Of a stretch of 64,000 bases of DNA, positions 44,203-52,483 are shown piece by piece (position 1 is the stretch's first letter; each line of letters starts with the position of its first letter). The position numbers and the translations under genes are program-made. This stretch comes from an uncultured Fibrobacter sp. GTDB taxonomy: Bacteria > Fibrobacterota > Fibrobacteria > Fibrobacterales > Fibrobacteraceae. The stretch spans positions 62,001-126,000 of the forward strand of contig CAKUWY010000001.1 of the NCBI GenBank assembly GCA_934699585.1, read 5' to 3'. The notes beneath the pieces are model-generated. The model worked only from the letters and a program-made list of their open reading frames with translations. It was not told where the DNA came from and made no database searches.

Positions 44203-45039
44203 ATGGATCCAAACCACGTTCCGTTCGAGGAACTGCCCATCACGAACCGCTTCATGTTTGCGCTGGTATTCAGCCATAAGCATATCGCAAAGCCTTTCCT
44301 GGAAGCCATCCTCGGAATCAAAATTTTTGACCTGCAGGAACCGGAGCCGGAGAAATCCACCGAAACAAGCCCCTTCAACAAGGGCGTCCGCTACGACGTG
44401 TTCGTAAAGGAACAGGGACCCGATGGTGAAACAACCCGCGTTTTTGACATCGAGATGCAGATGGAGGACTCTCACGAGCTTCCGAAGCGTGCCCGCTACT
44501 ACCAGGCACTGTGCGATTCAGAAGCCCTGAACAAGGGCGAATCCTACCGTAACCTCAAGGAACAGTACATCATCTTTATTTGTCCTGACGACATCTTCAA
44601 GCAGGATCGCGCCGTCTACAGGTTCAAGAATCTGGAAAAAGGGCATCCCGAACACGAACTGGGTGACCTCTGTTACAAACATTTTTATATATTCAATAAG
44701 TACAGGGATGTCGCCGAGCAGTCGGTCAAGGAGTATCTTGAATACTTTGCGACCAACAAGGCAACATCCAAGGGAACAAAGAACATCGAACTTCAGCGGC
44801 AATGGTATCTGTCGGATAACGAAACGAGGAAGCGCTATATGACTTGGCAACAGGAATTGGATGACTTGGTGTACGATGAACGCCAGCGCACTAAAGCTGC
44901 CGAAAAACGCGCCAGCGAGGCTGAAACCCGTGCTGACGAAGAGAAATCCCGCGCTGACGAAGAAAAGTCTCGTGCGGATGCTGCAGAAAATCGTGCCGAC
45001 AAGTACGAGAAGATTCTCAAGGAACACGGGCTTCTTTAA
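44203..45039 (+). CDS. Rpn-family PD-(D/E)XK nuclease/putative transposase
   Basis: 278 residues. Matches the recombination-promoting nuclease (Rpn, YhgA-like) family: ITNRFMFALVF start, RYDVFVKE with D65, FDIEMQ with E84 and Q86 (D-ExQ catalytic core of the PD-(D/E)XK fold), RARYYQA, and the CPDDIF block. In E. coli Rpn proteins cut DNA and raise RecA-independent recombination. The C-terminus (about 225-278) is a coiled coil of short repeats (RADEEKS twice, then RADAAEN). AGGAG precedes ATG. These genes are multi-copy in many gut genomes. Confidence 0.88.
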   Translation: MDPNHVPFEELPITNRFMFALVFSHKHIAKPFLEAILGIKIFDLQEPEPEKSTETSPFNKGVRYDVFVKEQGPDGETTRVFDIEMQMEDSHELPKRARYYQALCDSEALNKGESYRNLKEQYIIFICPDDIFKQDRAVYRFKNLEKGHPEHELGDLCYKHFYIFNKYRDVAEQSVKEYLEYFATNKATSKGTKNIELQRQWYLSDNETRKRYMTWQQELDDLVYDERQRTKAAEKRASEAETRADEEKSRADEEKSRADAAENRADKYEKILKEHGLL

Positions 45040-45066
45040 GTAGGCCCTTTTCAAGAAAATAAGTCC

Positions 45067-45094
45067 AAAGCCGGTCCGCAGGGGCCGGTTTTGC
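45067..45094 (+). terminator. Terminator of the Rpn gene
   Basis: CCGGTCC (45071-45077) and GGGCCGG (45082-45088) with a GCAG loop, then TTTTGC. It starts about 28 nt past the stop. Confidence 0.85.
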
Positions 45095-45185
45095 TGTTTT
45101 AGGTCGTTTTTTTTTCAACAAAAACGGCAAGTGTCACCTTTTGCCATTCCAAAAATCTATATTTCAAGGCAAATAGAGTTTTCTC

Positions 45186-45229
45186 TTGTTCTCTACTTGA
45201 AACTTCGACAATTTCTGCAACGAGAACAA
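45186..45229. repeat. Structured unit A
   Basis: Outer arms TTGTTCTC and GAGAACAA pair perfectly; inner GAAA/TTTC arms enclose a CTTCGACAA loop. Copy B at 45462-45505. Confidence 0.65.
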
Positions 45230-45323
45230 GGCGACGCTCACGTCTGCGACCGGCTTAGGCCTGCCGCATCGTTTTGGTACATGCATATTTGATAAATCTG
45301 CCTGTAGGCAAACGGCCATTTGG

Positions 45324-45404
45324 GGCGTGAGTTGTTTGCGTTTATTCGTTGCGGGCAGTCGAAGGCCTCAAGTAGGTAAATGCATTCAACTCCACGCCTT
45401 TTTT
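45324..45404 (+). terminator. Long hairpin with T run after unit A
   Basis: GGCGTGAGTTG (45324-45334) pairs with CAACTCCACGCC (45387-45398, one bulge) and TGCGTTTA (45337-45344) with TAAATGCA (45377-45384); six T residues follow. It would end a plus-strand RNA that starts near unit A. Confidence 0.65.
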
Positions 45405-45461
45405 ATTTCCGAAAAAGGCTGGACAAGTGCAGAACGGGGGTGGACTCGCTGAGTTTTGCTC

Positions 45462-45505
45462 TTGTCCTCTACTTGGAACTTCGACACTTTCAGCAACGAG
45501 AATAA
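45462..45505. repeat. Structured unit B
   Basis: TTGTCCTC and GAGAATAA arms (one mismatch, one G-T pair), inner GGAA/TTTC arms. Differences from unit A mostly keep pairing. Confidence 0.65.
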
Positions 45506-45732
45506 GACAATGACTCGCCGTCGCTCGTGGATTGCATGGGCGTAGTGTACCCTGGGCGTACTGTATCCGCTCGGGATTTTGCGGGTGTATTGTATTCTTT
45601 TGAAAATGTCGCGCTTTTAGGCGAGGAGTGAGTCGGCTCCCCGCCCTTTCTTTTTGTCCGCACTCCGGCCAAGCGAATCGGCCAGAACCGCTCCCGCGAG
45701 AGTGAACTCGTTCACTTTCAAAATGGAGCGAT

Positions 45733-46791
45733 ATGGCCCAGACTCGACAAAAGAAGAATGTAATCAGGGTTTTTGAAGGCTTTGCTGGTTATGGCGGAGC
45801 ATCCTTTGGATTGAAAAGAGCAAAAAAAGCTTTGACGAATTTTGATTACACTGTTGTTGGTTATTCAGAGTTCGATAAATACGCTTCAAAACTCTTTGAC
45901 GCAAACCATCGAGATGAGAAGGGAAATCCTATAAAGAACTGGGGCGACATTACAAAAATACACCCTGATGAATTACCTGATTTTGATTTCTTCACCGGAG
46001 GATTTCCCTGTCAGCCATTCTCTTCCGCAGGAATGCAATTGGGAACCGAAGATCCCTATGGTCGAGGGGCAATGCTTGGACATATCATTCGAATATGTCG
46101 AGTAAAAAAGCCGAAGTATATCCTTTTGGAAAATGTTAAAGGCTTTACTTCTGGAAAGTTTAAGCCCATCCACGATCAACTTGTAAAAGATTTGATTGAA
46201 ATGGGATACGGCACTACGGAAGAAAATACATTGGCAAAGGTTGTTTTGAATTCAAAAGATTATGGTGTGCCGCAGAATCGGGAACGCCTTTGGATGTTCG
46301 CTCGGTTAGGAGGATTACCAGAAAACTTTGAAATAAAGCCTCCAGAAATCCATAGCGATTTGAAAATGGCAGATTTCTTAGACATTTCCCCTGAAAAATT
46401 TCTTTATCTGTCGGATGATCAAATTGCTCATTTGAAGGTGAAACACCATGTCGATTCATTTGTTGTAAAAACACCGCTGTGTTTTGACGTGTATAACAAG
46501 AAAATCAAAAAAGATGGCTATAGCATAACAATCACCCAACCGGAACATAATAGCCTTCGAGTTATTGAACCGCCTAAGAAATCTGGTAAAGACAAGGGTA
46601 AGGAAATTGTTCGAAAGATGTCCGTTCATGAACAATTTCGCCTTATGGGATTTGACATATCTCGCGATAAAAAGAGTTGTGAAATCAACTTTGACAATCA
46701 ATCTTATTCGCAGTTGTCTAAAAGAGCTGGAAATGGCTGGGATGTAAATGTCGTCGGAATTCTTTTAACTCATATCTGGAGGCAACTATAA
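45733..46791 (+). CDS. DNA cytosine-C5 methyltransferase
   Basis: 352 residues. C5-MTase motifs in order: FEGFAGYGGASFGL (motif I, 14-27), FPCQPFSSAG with catalytic C93 (motif IV), LLENVKG (motif VI, 131-137), QNRERLWMFA (motif VIII), and a short target-recognition region before the C-terminal QLSKRAGNGWDVNVV (motifs IX-X). It should methylate the cytosine of the site cut by the adjacent McrB/McrC-like nuclease. Stop overlaps the mcrB-like start by one base (TAATG). AT-rich and codon-different from the core genes, which fits horizontal origin. Confidence 0.95.
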   Translation: MAQTRQKKNVIRVFEGFAGYGGASFGLKRAKKALTNFDYTVVGYSEFDKYASKLFDANHRDEKGNPIKNWGDITKIHPDELPDFDFFTGGFPCQPFSSAGMQLGTEDPYGRGAMLGHIIRICRVKKPKYILLENVKGFTSGKFKPIHDQLVKDLIEMGYGTTEENTLAKVVLNSKDYGVPQNRERLWMFARLGGLPENFEIKPPEIHSDLKMADFLDISPEKFLYLSDDQIAHLKVKHHVDSFVVKTPLCFDVYNKKIKKDGYSITITQPEHNSLRVIEPPKKSGKDKGKEIVRKMSVHEQFRLMGFDISRDKKSCEINFDNQSYSQLSKRAGNGWDVNVVGILLTHIWRQL

Positions 46792-48725
46792 TGAAAATAG
46801 ATTCTGGCTCCCTGTTTTTTAATGCTCCCACAACGAAACCTGGTGCAACAGCATCATGGGGAACGGCCTTAGGTCAAGGTAAAGATAAAAAAATAAATCG
46901 TGGCTCAGATATACTTGTCGCAATGGATTATTGCAGTGTCCCAATAGACGCTGTTGAATGTGATTTAGGACAATCTGTGATAACAAAAGCAGCTGTTTTT
47001 CGAAAAGTATTCGTGTGCTACGAACGGCAAAAATTCGTTATAAGCAAGCCCTTTATTCTTCTTGTAACAAAAGAAATAGAAGGTAGTTGGAAAAACCGGT
47101 TGACCCTAAAATATGCAATATCCGCAAAAAAAGAAAATGAAGGCTTAGACAACAAAGATTGTTTGGATGAAATTTCCGATTTGTTGGGTGGGGCAAATGT
47201 ATGTTGGTTTGCTTATGATATTGATGTGAAAAATCAAGACGAATTAATTTTCTCAATTATTAAGGTATCCGACAATAAAGTGGTGTATCCAGATTCTCAA
47301 AAAAGAGGGGATATTTGGAATACTTTAATCAAAAAGCAATCCACATATGAAGCGATTCAACGAAAAAATACATTTGTCAAATGGTTAGAATATAAAGATA
47401 ATTGCAGAAGTCAAGTAAAAAACTACAAAACACATATTGTTGAGCTTCTGGAAACTTCTCTAGATCAAAATATTCCTGGCGAGGGAATAGGAAATTTATT
47501 CCATTTGAATTTGGAAGATTTTACATACGAGTCTGCAAGAATATCTAAACTAAGTGCATTTAAAAGATTTAATAGCAAAGATCAAACCCAAAGACCTCAA
47601 GCAGCCTTGAATCATTATTATAAGTTTCTTAATTCGATATCTTTTAATCCCATCCAAATAGTGTATTACGGTGTTCCTGGATGTGGTAAAAGTTGGATGG
47701 TGAATGATGAAATTGATAGCATATTAAAAAAACAGGGCTTGGAGGATAAAGAATTTCATAAGATTCGTTGCGTGTTCCATCCGGAATACAGCAATGCGGA
47801 TTTTGTGGGACAGATTTATCCTTATGTGAAGCCAAACAACGAAGGAGTCGAATATCGTTTCAAGCCGGGACCATTTGCAGAAATTGTGCGTAGGGCTTAT
47901 CACAATCCGAATGAACCTTATTTCTTGATTATCGAAGAAATCAATCGTGGTAACGCCGCTGCTATTTTCGGAGAGATGTTCCAGCTGCTAGACCGGATTG
48001 AACCAGGCGACGATCCCGATAAATCAACGGGAAACACCTATAATAAGGGTTGGAGCTCCTACGGAGTCGACAATATCGATGTAAACGCCTATATCCGCCA
48101 AAACAAGACGGATGCTGCCGACACTATTACCTATGCTGAATCTGTCACCTATGATAATCAGGTTTCGTTCACGTTGAACACCGCTATTCGCTTGCCTCCG
48201 AACTTGTCTGTATATGCGACGATGAATACGAGTGACCAGAATGTGTTCACTATGGACAATGCGTTCCAGCGCCGATTCAAGTCGAAGATGATTCGAAATT
48301 CGTTGGACGATACGGCTCAATCTGATTTGAAAATCGGTGATACTGGTGTCCGCTGGGGCGATTTCCGTGACTGGATAAATGTAAAAATTCTCGCGCCTGA
48401 AACAGGGTTGAATAAAGCCGAAGACAAGTGCTTGGGCGGCTGGTTCATCAAGGGTGAAAAGAAAACGGAGCAAGACGGCAAAGCATTGAACGAATGCAAA
48501 GACTTCCCGAAGGATGAGTTTGCAGAAAAGGTCCTCAAATATCTTTGGAATGATGTGTTCAAACGTAATGCTGCCGAAAAAGTCTTCTTAAAAGATAAGG
48601 TAACGTCGCTGACGAACTTGATTGAACAATTTGAATCGGGCGAAAAGTTTGCTGCATTTGAAAATGTTTTTGTGATAACTGAAGCAGATAAAGCCTTGCT
48701 ATTGCACCAAAAGAATAATCCCTAA
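46791..48725 (+). CDS. McrB-like AAA+ GTPase subunit of restriction enzyme
   Basis: 644 residues. N-terminal 250 residues have no family I recognise and probably read the DNA site. The AAA+ domain has YYGVPGCGKS Walker A (about 292-301), LIIEEINRGNAAAIFGE Walker B, and MNTSDQNVFTMDNAFQRRF (sensor/arginine region), characteristic of the McrB/GTP-dependent class. McrB translocates DNA with GTP and activates the McrC nuclease. The domain order with a cognate C5 methyltransferase upstream resembles LlaJI-type restriction-modification systems. The next gene starts directly after the stop. Confidence 0.92.
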   Translation: MKIDSGSLFFNAPTTKPGATASWGTALGQGKDKKINRGSDILVAMDYCSVPIDAVECDLGQSVITKAAVFRKVFVCYERQKFVISKPFILLVTKEIEGSWKNRLTLKYAISAKKENEGLDNKDCLDEISDLLGGANVCWFAYDIDVKNQDELIFSIIKVSDNKVVYPDSQKRGDIWNTLIKKQSTYEAIQRKNTFVKWLEYKDNCRSQVKNYKTHIVELLETSLDQNIPGEGIGNLFHLNLEDFTYESARISKLSAFKRFNSKDQTQRPQAALNHYYKFLNSISFNPIQIVYYGVPGCGKSWMVNDEIDSILKKQGLEDKEFHKIRCVFHPEYSNADFVGQIYPYVKPNNEGVEYRFKPGPFAEIVRRAYHNPNEPYFLIIEEINRGNAAAIFGEMFQLLDRIEPGDDPDKSTGNTYNKGWSSYGVDNIDVNAYIRQNKTDAADTITYAESVTYDNQVSFTLNTAIRLPPNLSVYATMNTSDQNVFTMDNAFQRRFKSKMIRNSLDDTAQSDLKIGDTGVRWGDFRDWINVKILAPETGLNKAEDKCLGGWFIKGEKKTEQDGKALNECKDFPKDEFAEKVLKYLWNDVFKRNAAEKVFLKDKVTSLTNLIEQFESGEKFAAFENVFVITEADKALLLHQKNNP

Positions 48726-50141
48726 ATGTCTGAACAGAACCCAAATGTCACAAAGTCTATGCGAGAGACGGTATCGTCTTTTGCGGATTTTTGCGTGTAT
48801 GATGCTTGGCGTTCAAGTGACGAAAAGAAGGACAAATCGTTTGTCGGGATAAAGATTGAAGACAATCAACCTAAGATCTATTTCCCGATGGGGTATCGTG
48901 CGTCTAAGCCTCCTGAAGATATTTGCAAGCAAGATTTCTATCAGCTTATTGCCGTGCTGAACGACAAATCTTTGCAAAGTTATTTCACCGAAGAGGATTT
49001 GAAAAAATCCCAACTGGATTTCCCGTTCTATGCGTATCTTTCGGTGCTGCAGTACTATCTCGATTTCGGTTACTTTGTGGAATCCGAAACGATTTACAAG
49101 AAGGGTTTCTCCGGCAAAATCAGTTGGCCACGAACCATCAAAAGAATTAAGCCACAGGTCGTCAAAGACGAAGAAGGTCACGATCAGGTTGTATATCTGA
49201 ACTTGATTACGCGCAAGACGAGTTACCGTGAAGACAACCTGATTACGCTCGTCCACAAGTTTTGTGTCAAAGAGGCCGCTCAACTGATTGGTCCGCTTTA
49301 CGGAATTTCAGAAGACGAAGTCGAAGAACCGGAACTTTTGTTCGACTATGAACTGTTTGCAGAAGTGATTCAGGATAAAATCGCAGCGACTTTCAACGAC
49401 AAACACCTGGAACTTTTCCATGCAATGTTGAAGATGGTCCGTTATTTGGGAAACAAGGAAAATCGTGGCGAAGATGGTAGTGAAAACGAGCCGTTGTTCG
49501 GCGTAAATACCTTCGCCCCCGTGTGGGAAGCGATGGTGGATAAGATTTTCGGGAAATTGCCGCAGGGAGTTGCCAAGGATAAATTCAATCCGCATTTGCG
49601 GTGGAATGACGGATGCCGCGATGAAAAACTTGATGAATCTGAAGAAGAAATAGTCCTGAACGACCCGAAACGTTCCACGTTACGCCCTGATACGATTATG
49701 GTGTGTAGAGAGGGAACATTCGTTCTCGACTCCAAGTACTACAAATATGGCTTAACTAGGTTCAATTCGCATTTGCCGGGGGCCGAATCCGTGTGCAAGC
49801 AGATGGCTTATGCGGAATATGTGGAACAGCTGATGCAAGAAAAGGAGATCCCCGCCTTCGCGGGGATGACATCGGGCAACATTTACAACGCATTCATTAT
49901 GCCGTGTTGTGCAGAAATCTTGAAGAAAAAATTCCCCCTCGCGGTGTTCTCTGAAAGTGGTTTGTTTAGCATGTGCCGCGTCGGCTATATCTATGGTGAC
50001 TGGAAAAACGTGGAGGACGAAAACCGATCTTATCACAAAATCGCCTGCATCCTCCTCGATATGAAATCCGTTATGCGGAACTACGCAAACAACCCCGCTG
50101 CGCAAAGTGAACTCGCGAAGTTAATCGCATTGCAATCCTGA
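48726..50141 (+). CDS. McrC-like nuclease subunit
   Basis: 471 residues. C-terminal PD-(D/E)XK core: RPDTIMVCREG then FVLDSKYYK (D and DxK) around residues 319-340, as in McrC. The N-terminal part is the usual McrC beta-rich partner-binding region. ATG abuts the mcrB-like stop (TAA-ATG). Between ELIMQ-like helix and IYNAFI a stretch reading EIPAFAGMTSG (about residues 375-385) is the translation of the GC-rich hairpin repeat at 49846-49871, inserted in frame; whether the enzyme stays active is unknown. Confidence 0.92.
   Translation: MSEQNPNVTKSMRETVSSFADFCVYDAWRSSDEKKDKSFVGIKIEDNQPKIYFPMGYRASKPPEDICKQDFYQLIAVLNDKSLQSYFTEEDLKKSQLDFPFYAYLSVLQYYLDFGYFVESETIYKKGFSGKISWPRTIKRIKPQVVKDEEGHDQVVYLNLITRKTSYREDNLITLVHKFCVKEAAQLIGPLYGISEDEVEEPELLFDYELFAEVIQDKIAATFNDKHLELFHAMLKMVRYLGNKENRGEDGSENEPLFGVNTFAPVWEAMVDKIFGKLPQGVAKDKFNPHLRWNDGCRDEKLDESEEEIVLNDPKRSTLRPDTIMVCREGTFVLDSKYYKYGLTRFNSHLPGAESVCKQMAYAEYVEQLMQEKEIPAFAGMTSGNIYNAFIMPCCAEILKKKFPLAVFSESGLFSMCRVGYIYGDWKNVEDENRSYHKIACILLDMKSVMRNYANNPAAQSELAKLIALQS
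49846..49871. repeat. GC-rich hairpin repeat inside the mcrC-like gene
   Basis: ATCCCCGC (49848-49855), CTTC, GCGGGGAT (49860-49867), then GAC. It is the reverse orientation of the 17081 unit. Reads IPAFAGMT in the gene's frame. Confidence 0.88.
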
Positions 50142-50188
50142 AATCCAATGCGCGCGTCTCGTTATGTAAGGTTTTCTCCGTGTTTTCA

Positions 50189-50213
50189 ATTTGACAATCA
50201 GTGATTGTCAAAT
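50189..50213. promoter_or_regulatory. 25-bp perfect palindrome, operator-like
   Basis: Arms ATTTGACAATCA and TGATTGTCAAAT around a single central G. It lies 48 nt after the mcrC stop and about 205 nt before the M23 gene. No T run, so it is more like a protein-binding site than a terminator; the protein is unknown. Confidence 0.55.
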
Positions 50214-50235
50214 CTCCAATCCCCCTGATTTTACT

Positions 50236-50385
50236 TTAAGCTAGTCCCATTACCTGGTCCTCATGCGCATCAAGAACGCTGATGAACGATGGGACATCAA
50301 GCTGTGTCATCCCGTGTCTTTTGGCAAGATTACCAACTGCATCCTTTTTGTCATGATGCAGTAGAAAACAGGCGACAGGCAAAAA
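50236..50385 (-). pseudogene. Remnant of a small protein gene (C-terminal part)
   Basis: A minus-strand frame without a plausible start reads as protein-like sequence (HDKKDAVGNLAKRHGM, then DVPSFISVLDAHEDQVMGLA) to a TAA at 50236-50238. It may be the tail of a lost small regulatory or antitoxin-like gene at the island edge. Only the part after the internal ATG (24 codons) could be translated. Confidence 0.35.
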
Positions 50386-50396
50386 AGTTTTTGCCT
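50377..50396. terminator. AT-rich hairpin before the M23 peptidase gene
   Basis: AGGCAAAAA and TTTTTGCCT separated by AG. Terminator-like in either direction, though only 23 nt from the next start codon. Confidence 0.5.
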
Positions 50397-50418
50397 CGCT
50401 TTTTCTAACTTTTTTTAT

Positions 50419-52239
50419 ATGCGCTTATCCAAGAACATTTTCCCCGCCCTGTGCCTTGCGGTTGCCACTTTTGTGAACCTCGCACCTGCCGCAGAGCCCG
50501 TCTATTCCCCCTTCCAGAAAGACGCCTACCTCACCTCCTCCTTCGGCGAGAACCGCGGCACCCGCTACCACGCCGGCGTGGACTATTCCACCCTCATGGA
50601 AGAGGGCTGGGTCATCTACGCTCCCGAAAACGGCAAGGTCGAAGAAATCCGGGTCTCCCCCTTCTTTTACGGCAAGGTGATGTTCTTCAAGGGCGAAAGC
50701 GGCAAGACCTGGGTCTTTGCCCACCAGAGCAGTTTCGGCAAGCTGGACAGCCTCTATATCGCAGAGCAGTTCAGCAAAAAGAGCAACGACGTCATCTTGA
50801 AACCGAGCACTCCCTACAAAAAGGGCGACACCCTGACATTTTCCGGTAGCACCGGCATCGGTAACCCCCACCTGCACCTGGAAATCCGCCAGGGCAAGAA
50901 CAACGTGATTTCTCCCTGCAGAAACGGAGTCTATTGCGGCGACACCCTGGACCCGCAAATTTTCGGCATGGCCGTGTGGCAAAAAGACGACATGACCGTC
51001 ACCGGCCCCGAGGCCCTGGACAAGGGCTGCGTGGAATACCCGGGCTGGAAAAAGGAAAAGGCCTACCTGGCGGTAAAGATTGCCGACTACAGCCGCCATC
51101 CCAAAGAGAATCCCATGTCCATCCGCAGGCTCACCCTGTGGGAGGGCAAAAAGAAGGCCTACGAAAAAATCCAGGACACCCTGACCTACGGCAACATGCT
51201 GAAAATCCGAACGGAACTGCTGTGGGCCGAAGAGGCGGACACCGCCGGGGACTGGCACTTTGTAGATGCCGCCCTGAAGGCTGGCTCCAAGTACCGAGTA
51301 GAAGTAGAAGACATGGTGGGCCGAAAAACTTCACGGGAATTCACCTTCCAGGACTCCTGTGCAGGGAATGCTTCCATATTGCAAAAGCAGGTGCAGGAAT
51401 CTCCCCTGTACAGCTTTATGAGCCGTAGCATGCTGGACCTCGCCCTCTGCGACAAGGGCCAAAAGTTCTCGGTGATGGACAGCTCCAAGAACATCCTTGA
51501 CGAGGACCTGTGCAAAGCTTTCCCCCACCGGGGAACCACTCTCGGGAAAATCGTCCAGAAGTTCCCCAAGGCCAGGTTCATCGGGCACAAGACCGGGACC
51601 ATCGCCATACACGCCGTGCACCAAGACGAAAAGAACGTGCAGTGGAACACGACCCTGGACAGCATGGCCATTTCACAGAAGATTACCAAGCTCCGCAGCG
51701 CCTTCGGCAACGAAACCCAGGTGCTGGCCGTCACCAAGACCCACACTGACAGCCTGGACTTTTACGAGTTCCACCCCAAGGGCCTCCACTTTACGGGCAG
51801 CTGGGAAGTCTGCCTGGACCAGGGCAAGGAATCCGCACCGCTCTACTGGCTGGGCGAGACCAGCCGCCGCTGGTTTATCTTTAGCAAGCAGGAGGGCACA
51901 AGCAAGCGCTGCGCCCAAGTGAACGAACTTAGGGACCTTGCAAACATCCTGAACAAGACCGCACCCACCCTGGGTACCCCCTACTGGGGCAAGTCATTCA
52001 TCTTGGGCAAGGAACAGGACGTGCTGCGCATCCCGACCCTGTTCCGCTACGACGGATTCGAGAACGGCAACTCCATACAGACCACCGTGAACGGCAACTG
52101 GATTCCTACCGAATACGATTCCGAACCCCGCGAAATCGTGCTGGACGGGCGCCGCCTCAAAAAAGGCGACAAGCTCCACATCCAGCTGGAAGACGAAGCC
52201 CACAACAAGGCGGAGTTCGACGTGGTAGTGCCGAAATAG
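50419..52239 (+). CDS. Secreted M23-family metallopeptidase
   Basis: 606 residues. Signal peptide to about residue 25 (LAPAA). LytM/M23 domain from about 30 to 175: HAGVDYS carries the first zinc His and Asp (HxxxD), HLHLEIR the HxH pair, and FSGSTGIGNPH the fold core. Zinc endopeptidases of this family cut peptidoglycan cross-links, or serve as activators if degenerate; here zinc ligands look intact. About 430 further residues are unassigned and beta-rich, perhaps wall- or envelope-binding. Located next to the accessory island but with core-like codon use. Confidence 0.88.
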   Translation: MRLSKNIFPALCLAVATFVNLAPAAEPVYSPFQKDAYLTSSFGENRGTRYHAGVDYSTLMEEGWVIYAPENGKVEEIRVSPFFYGKVMFFKGESGKTWVFAHQSSFGKLDSLYIAEQFSKKSNDVILKPSTPYKKGDTLTFSGSTGIGNPHLHLEIRQGKNNVISPCRNGVYCGDTLDPQIFGMAVWQKDDMTVTGPEALDKGCVEYPGWKKEKAYLAVKIADYSRHPKENPMSIRRLTLWEGKKKAYEKIQDTLTYGNMLKIRTELLWAEEADTAGDWHFVDAALKAGSKYRVEVEDMVGRKTSREFTFQDSCAGNASILQKQVQESPLYSFMSRSMLDLALCDKGQKFSVMDSSKNILDEDLCKAFPHRGTTLGKIVQKFPKARFIGHKTGTIAIHAVHQDEKNVQWNTTLDSMAISQKITKLRSAFGNETQVLAVTKTHTDSLDFYEFHPKGLHFTGSWEVCLDQGKESAPLYWLGETSRRWFIFSKQEGTSKRCAQVNELRDLANILNKTAPTLGTPYWGKSFILGKEQDVLRIPTLFRYDGFENGNSIQTTVNGNWIPTEYDSEPREIVLDGRRLKKGDKLHIQLEDEAHNKAEFDVVVPK

Positions 52240-52277
52240 TTATGAGTTACGAGTTATGAGTTATGAGTTGTGAGGTG
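52240..52277 (+). repeat. GAGTTATGA degenerate tandem repeats
   Basis: Starts right after the M23 stop codon: TTATGAGTTACGAG and TTATGAG words repeated four times. Confidence 0.75.
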
Positions 52278-52291
52278 TGAAATTAGTCCAT

Positions 52292-52393
52292 TTTCGTCAT
52301 GTTCGCGAAAGCGAACATCTGCTTGCATCCCTCAAGCAGATCCTCGTGATTCTATCGCTGCGCTCCAGAATGACAGCGAGGATGACAACTCTT
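52292..52393. repeat. Composite REP-like element
   Basis: GTTCGC-GAAA-GCGAAC (52301-52306 with 52311-52316), CTGCTTG/CAAGCAG (52319-52325 with 52333-52339) and GTGATTCTATCGC ... CCAGAATGACAGCG (52349-52388). The first hairpin is a sequence variant of the ATCCTCGC stem in which both arms changed together. Confidence 0.8.
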
Positions 52394-52403
52394 GAGACCT
52401 GCA

Positions 52404-52462
52404 GTCCTAACCACCAACGGCCTTACGGCCTACTAACCACTAACCACTAATCACTGACAACA
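52404..52462 (+). repeat. CTAACCAC degenerate tandem repeats
   Basis: CCTAACCACCAAC, ACTAACCACTAACCACTAATCACT words directly upstream of the 52484 gene. Confidence 0.7.
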
Positions 52463-52483
52463 ACCACCCGATTAATTAATTTA

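Larger units (their letters stand above)
45095..45732. other. 690-bp spacer with two related structured units
   Basis: No credible gene. Two 44-nt units (45186-45229 and 45462-45505) share 36 of 44 bases and an inverted-repeat layout. Unit 1 is followed at 45324-45404 by a long hairpin with T run. The stretch before 45733 has several short inverted repeats and the CGAGAGTGAACTCG hairpin (about 45698-45711), just upstream of the methyltransferase ribosome-binding site (GGAG). Confidence 0.6.

Noticed and set aside
45324..45404. tmRNA or tRNA-like 3' end (TTCAACT word before the T run)
   Set aside because: No T-arm stem around TTCAACT and no acceptor pairing; the hairpin is better explained as a terminator.
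45490..45672. 60-codon minus-strand frame in the spacer before the methyltransferase
   Set aside because: It reads across structured unit B and has no ribosome-binding site or recognisable protein pattern.
43837..45732. Insertion sequence around the Rpn gene
   Set aside because: No terminal inverted repeats with target duplication and no DDE transposase could be found; Rpn alone does not make an insertion sequence.
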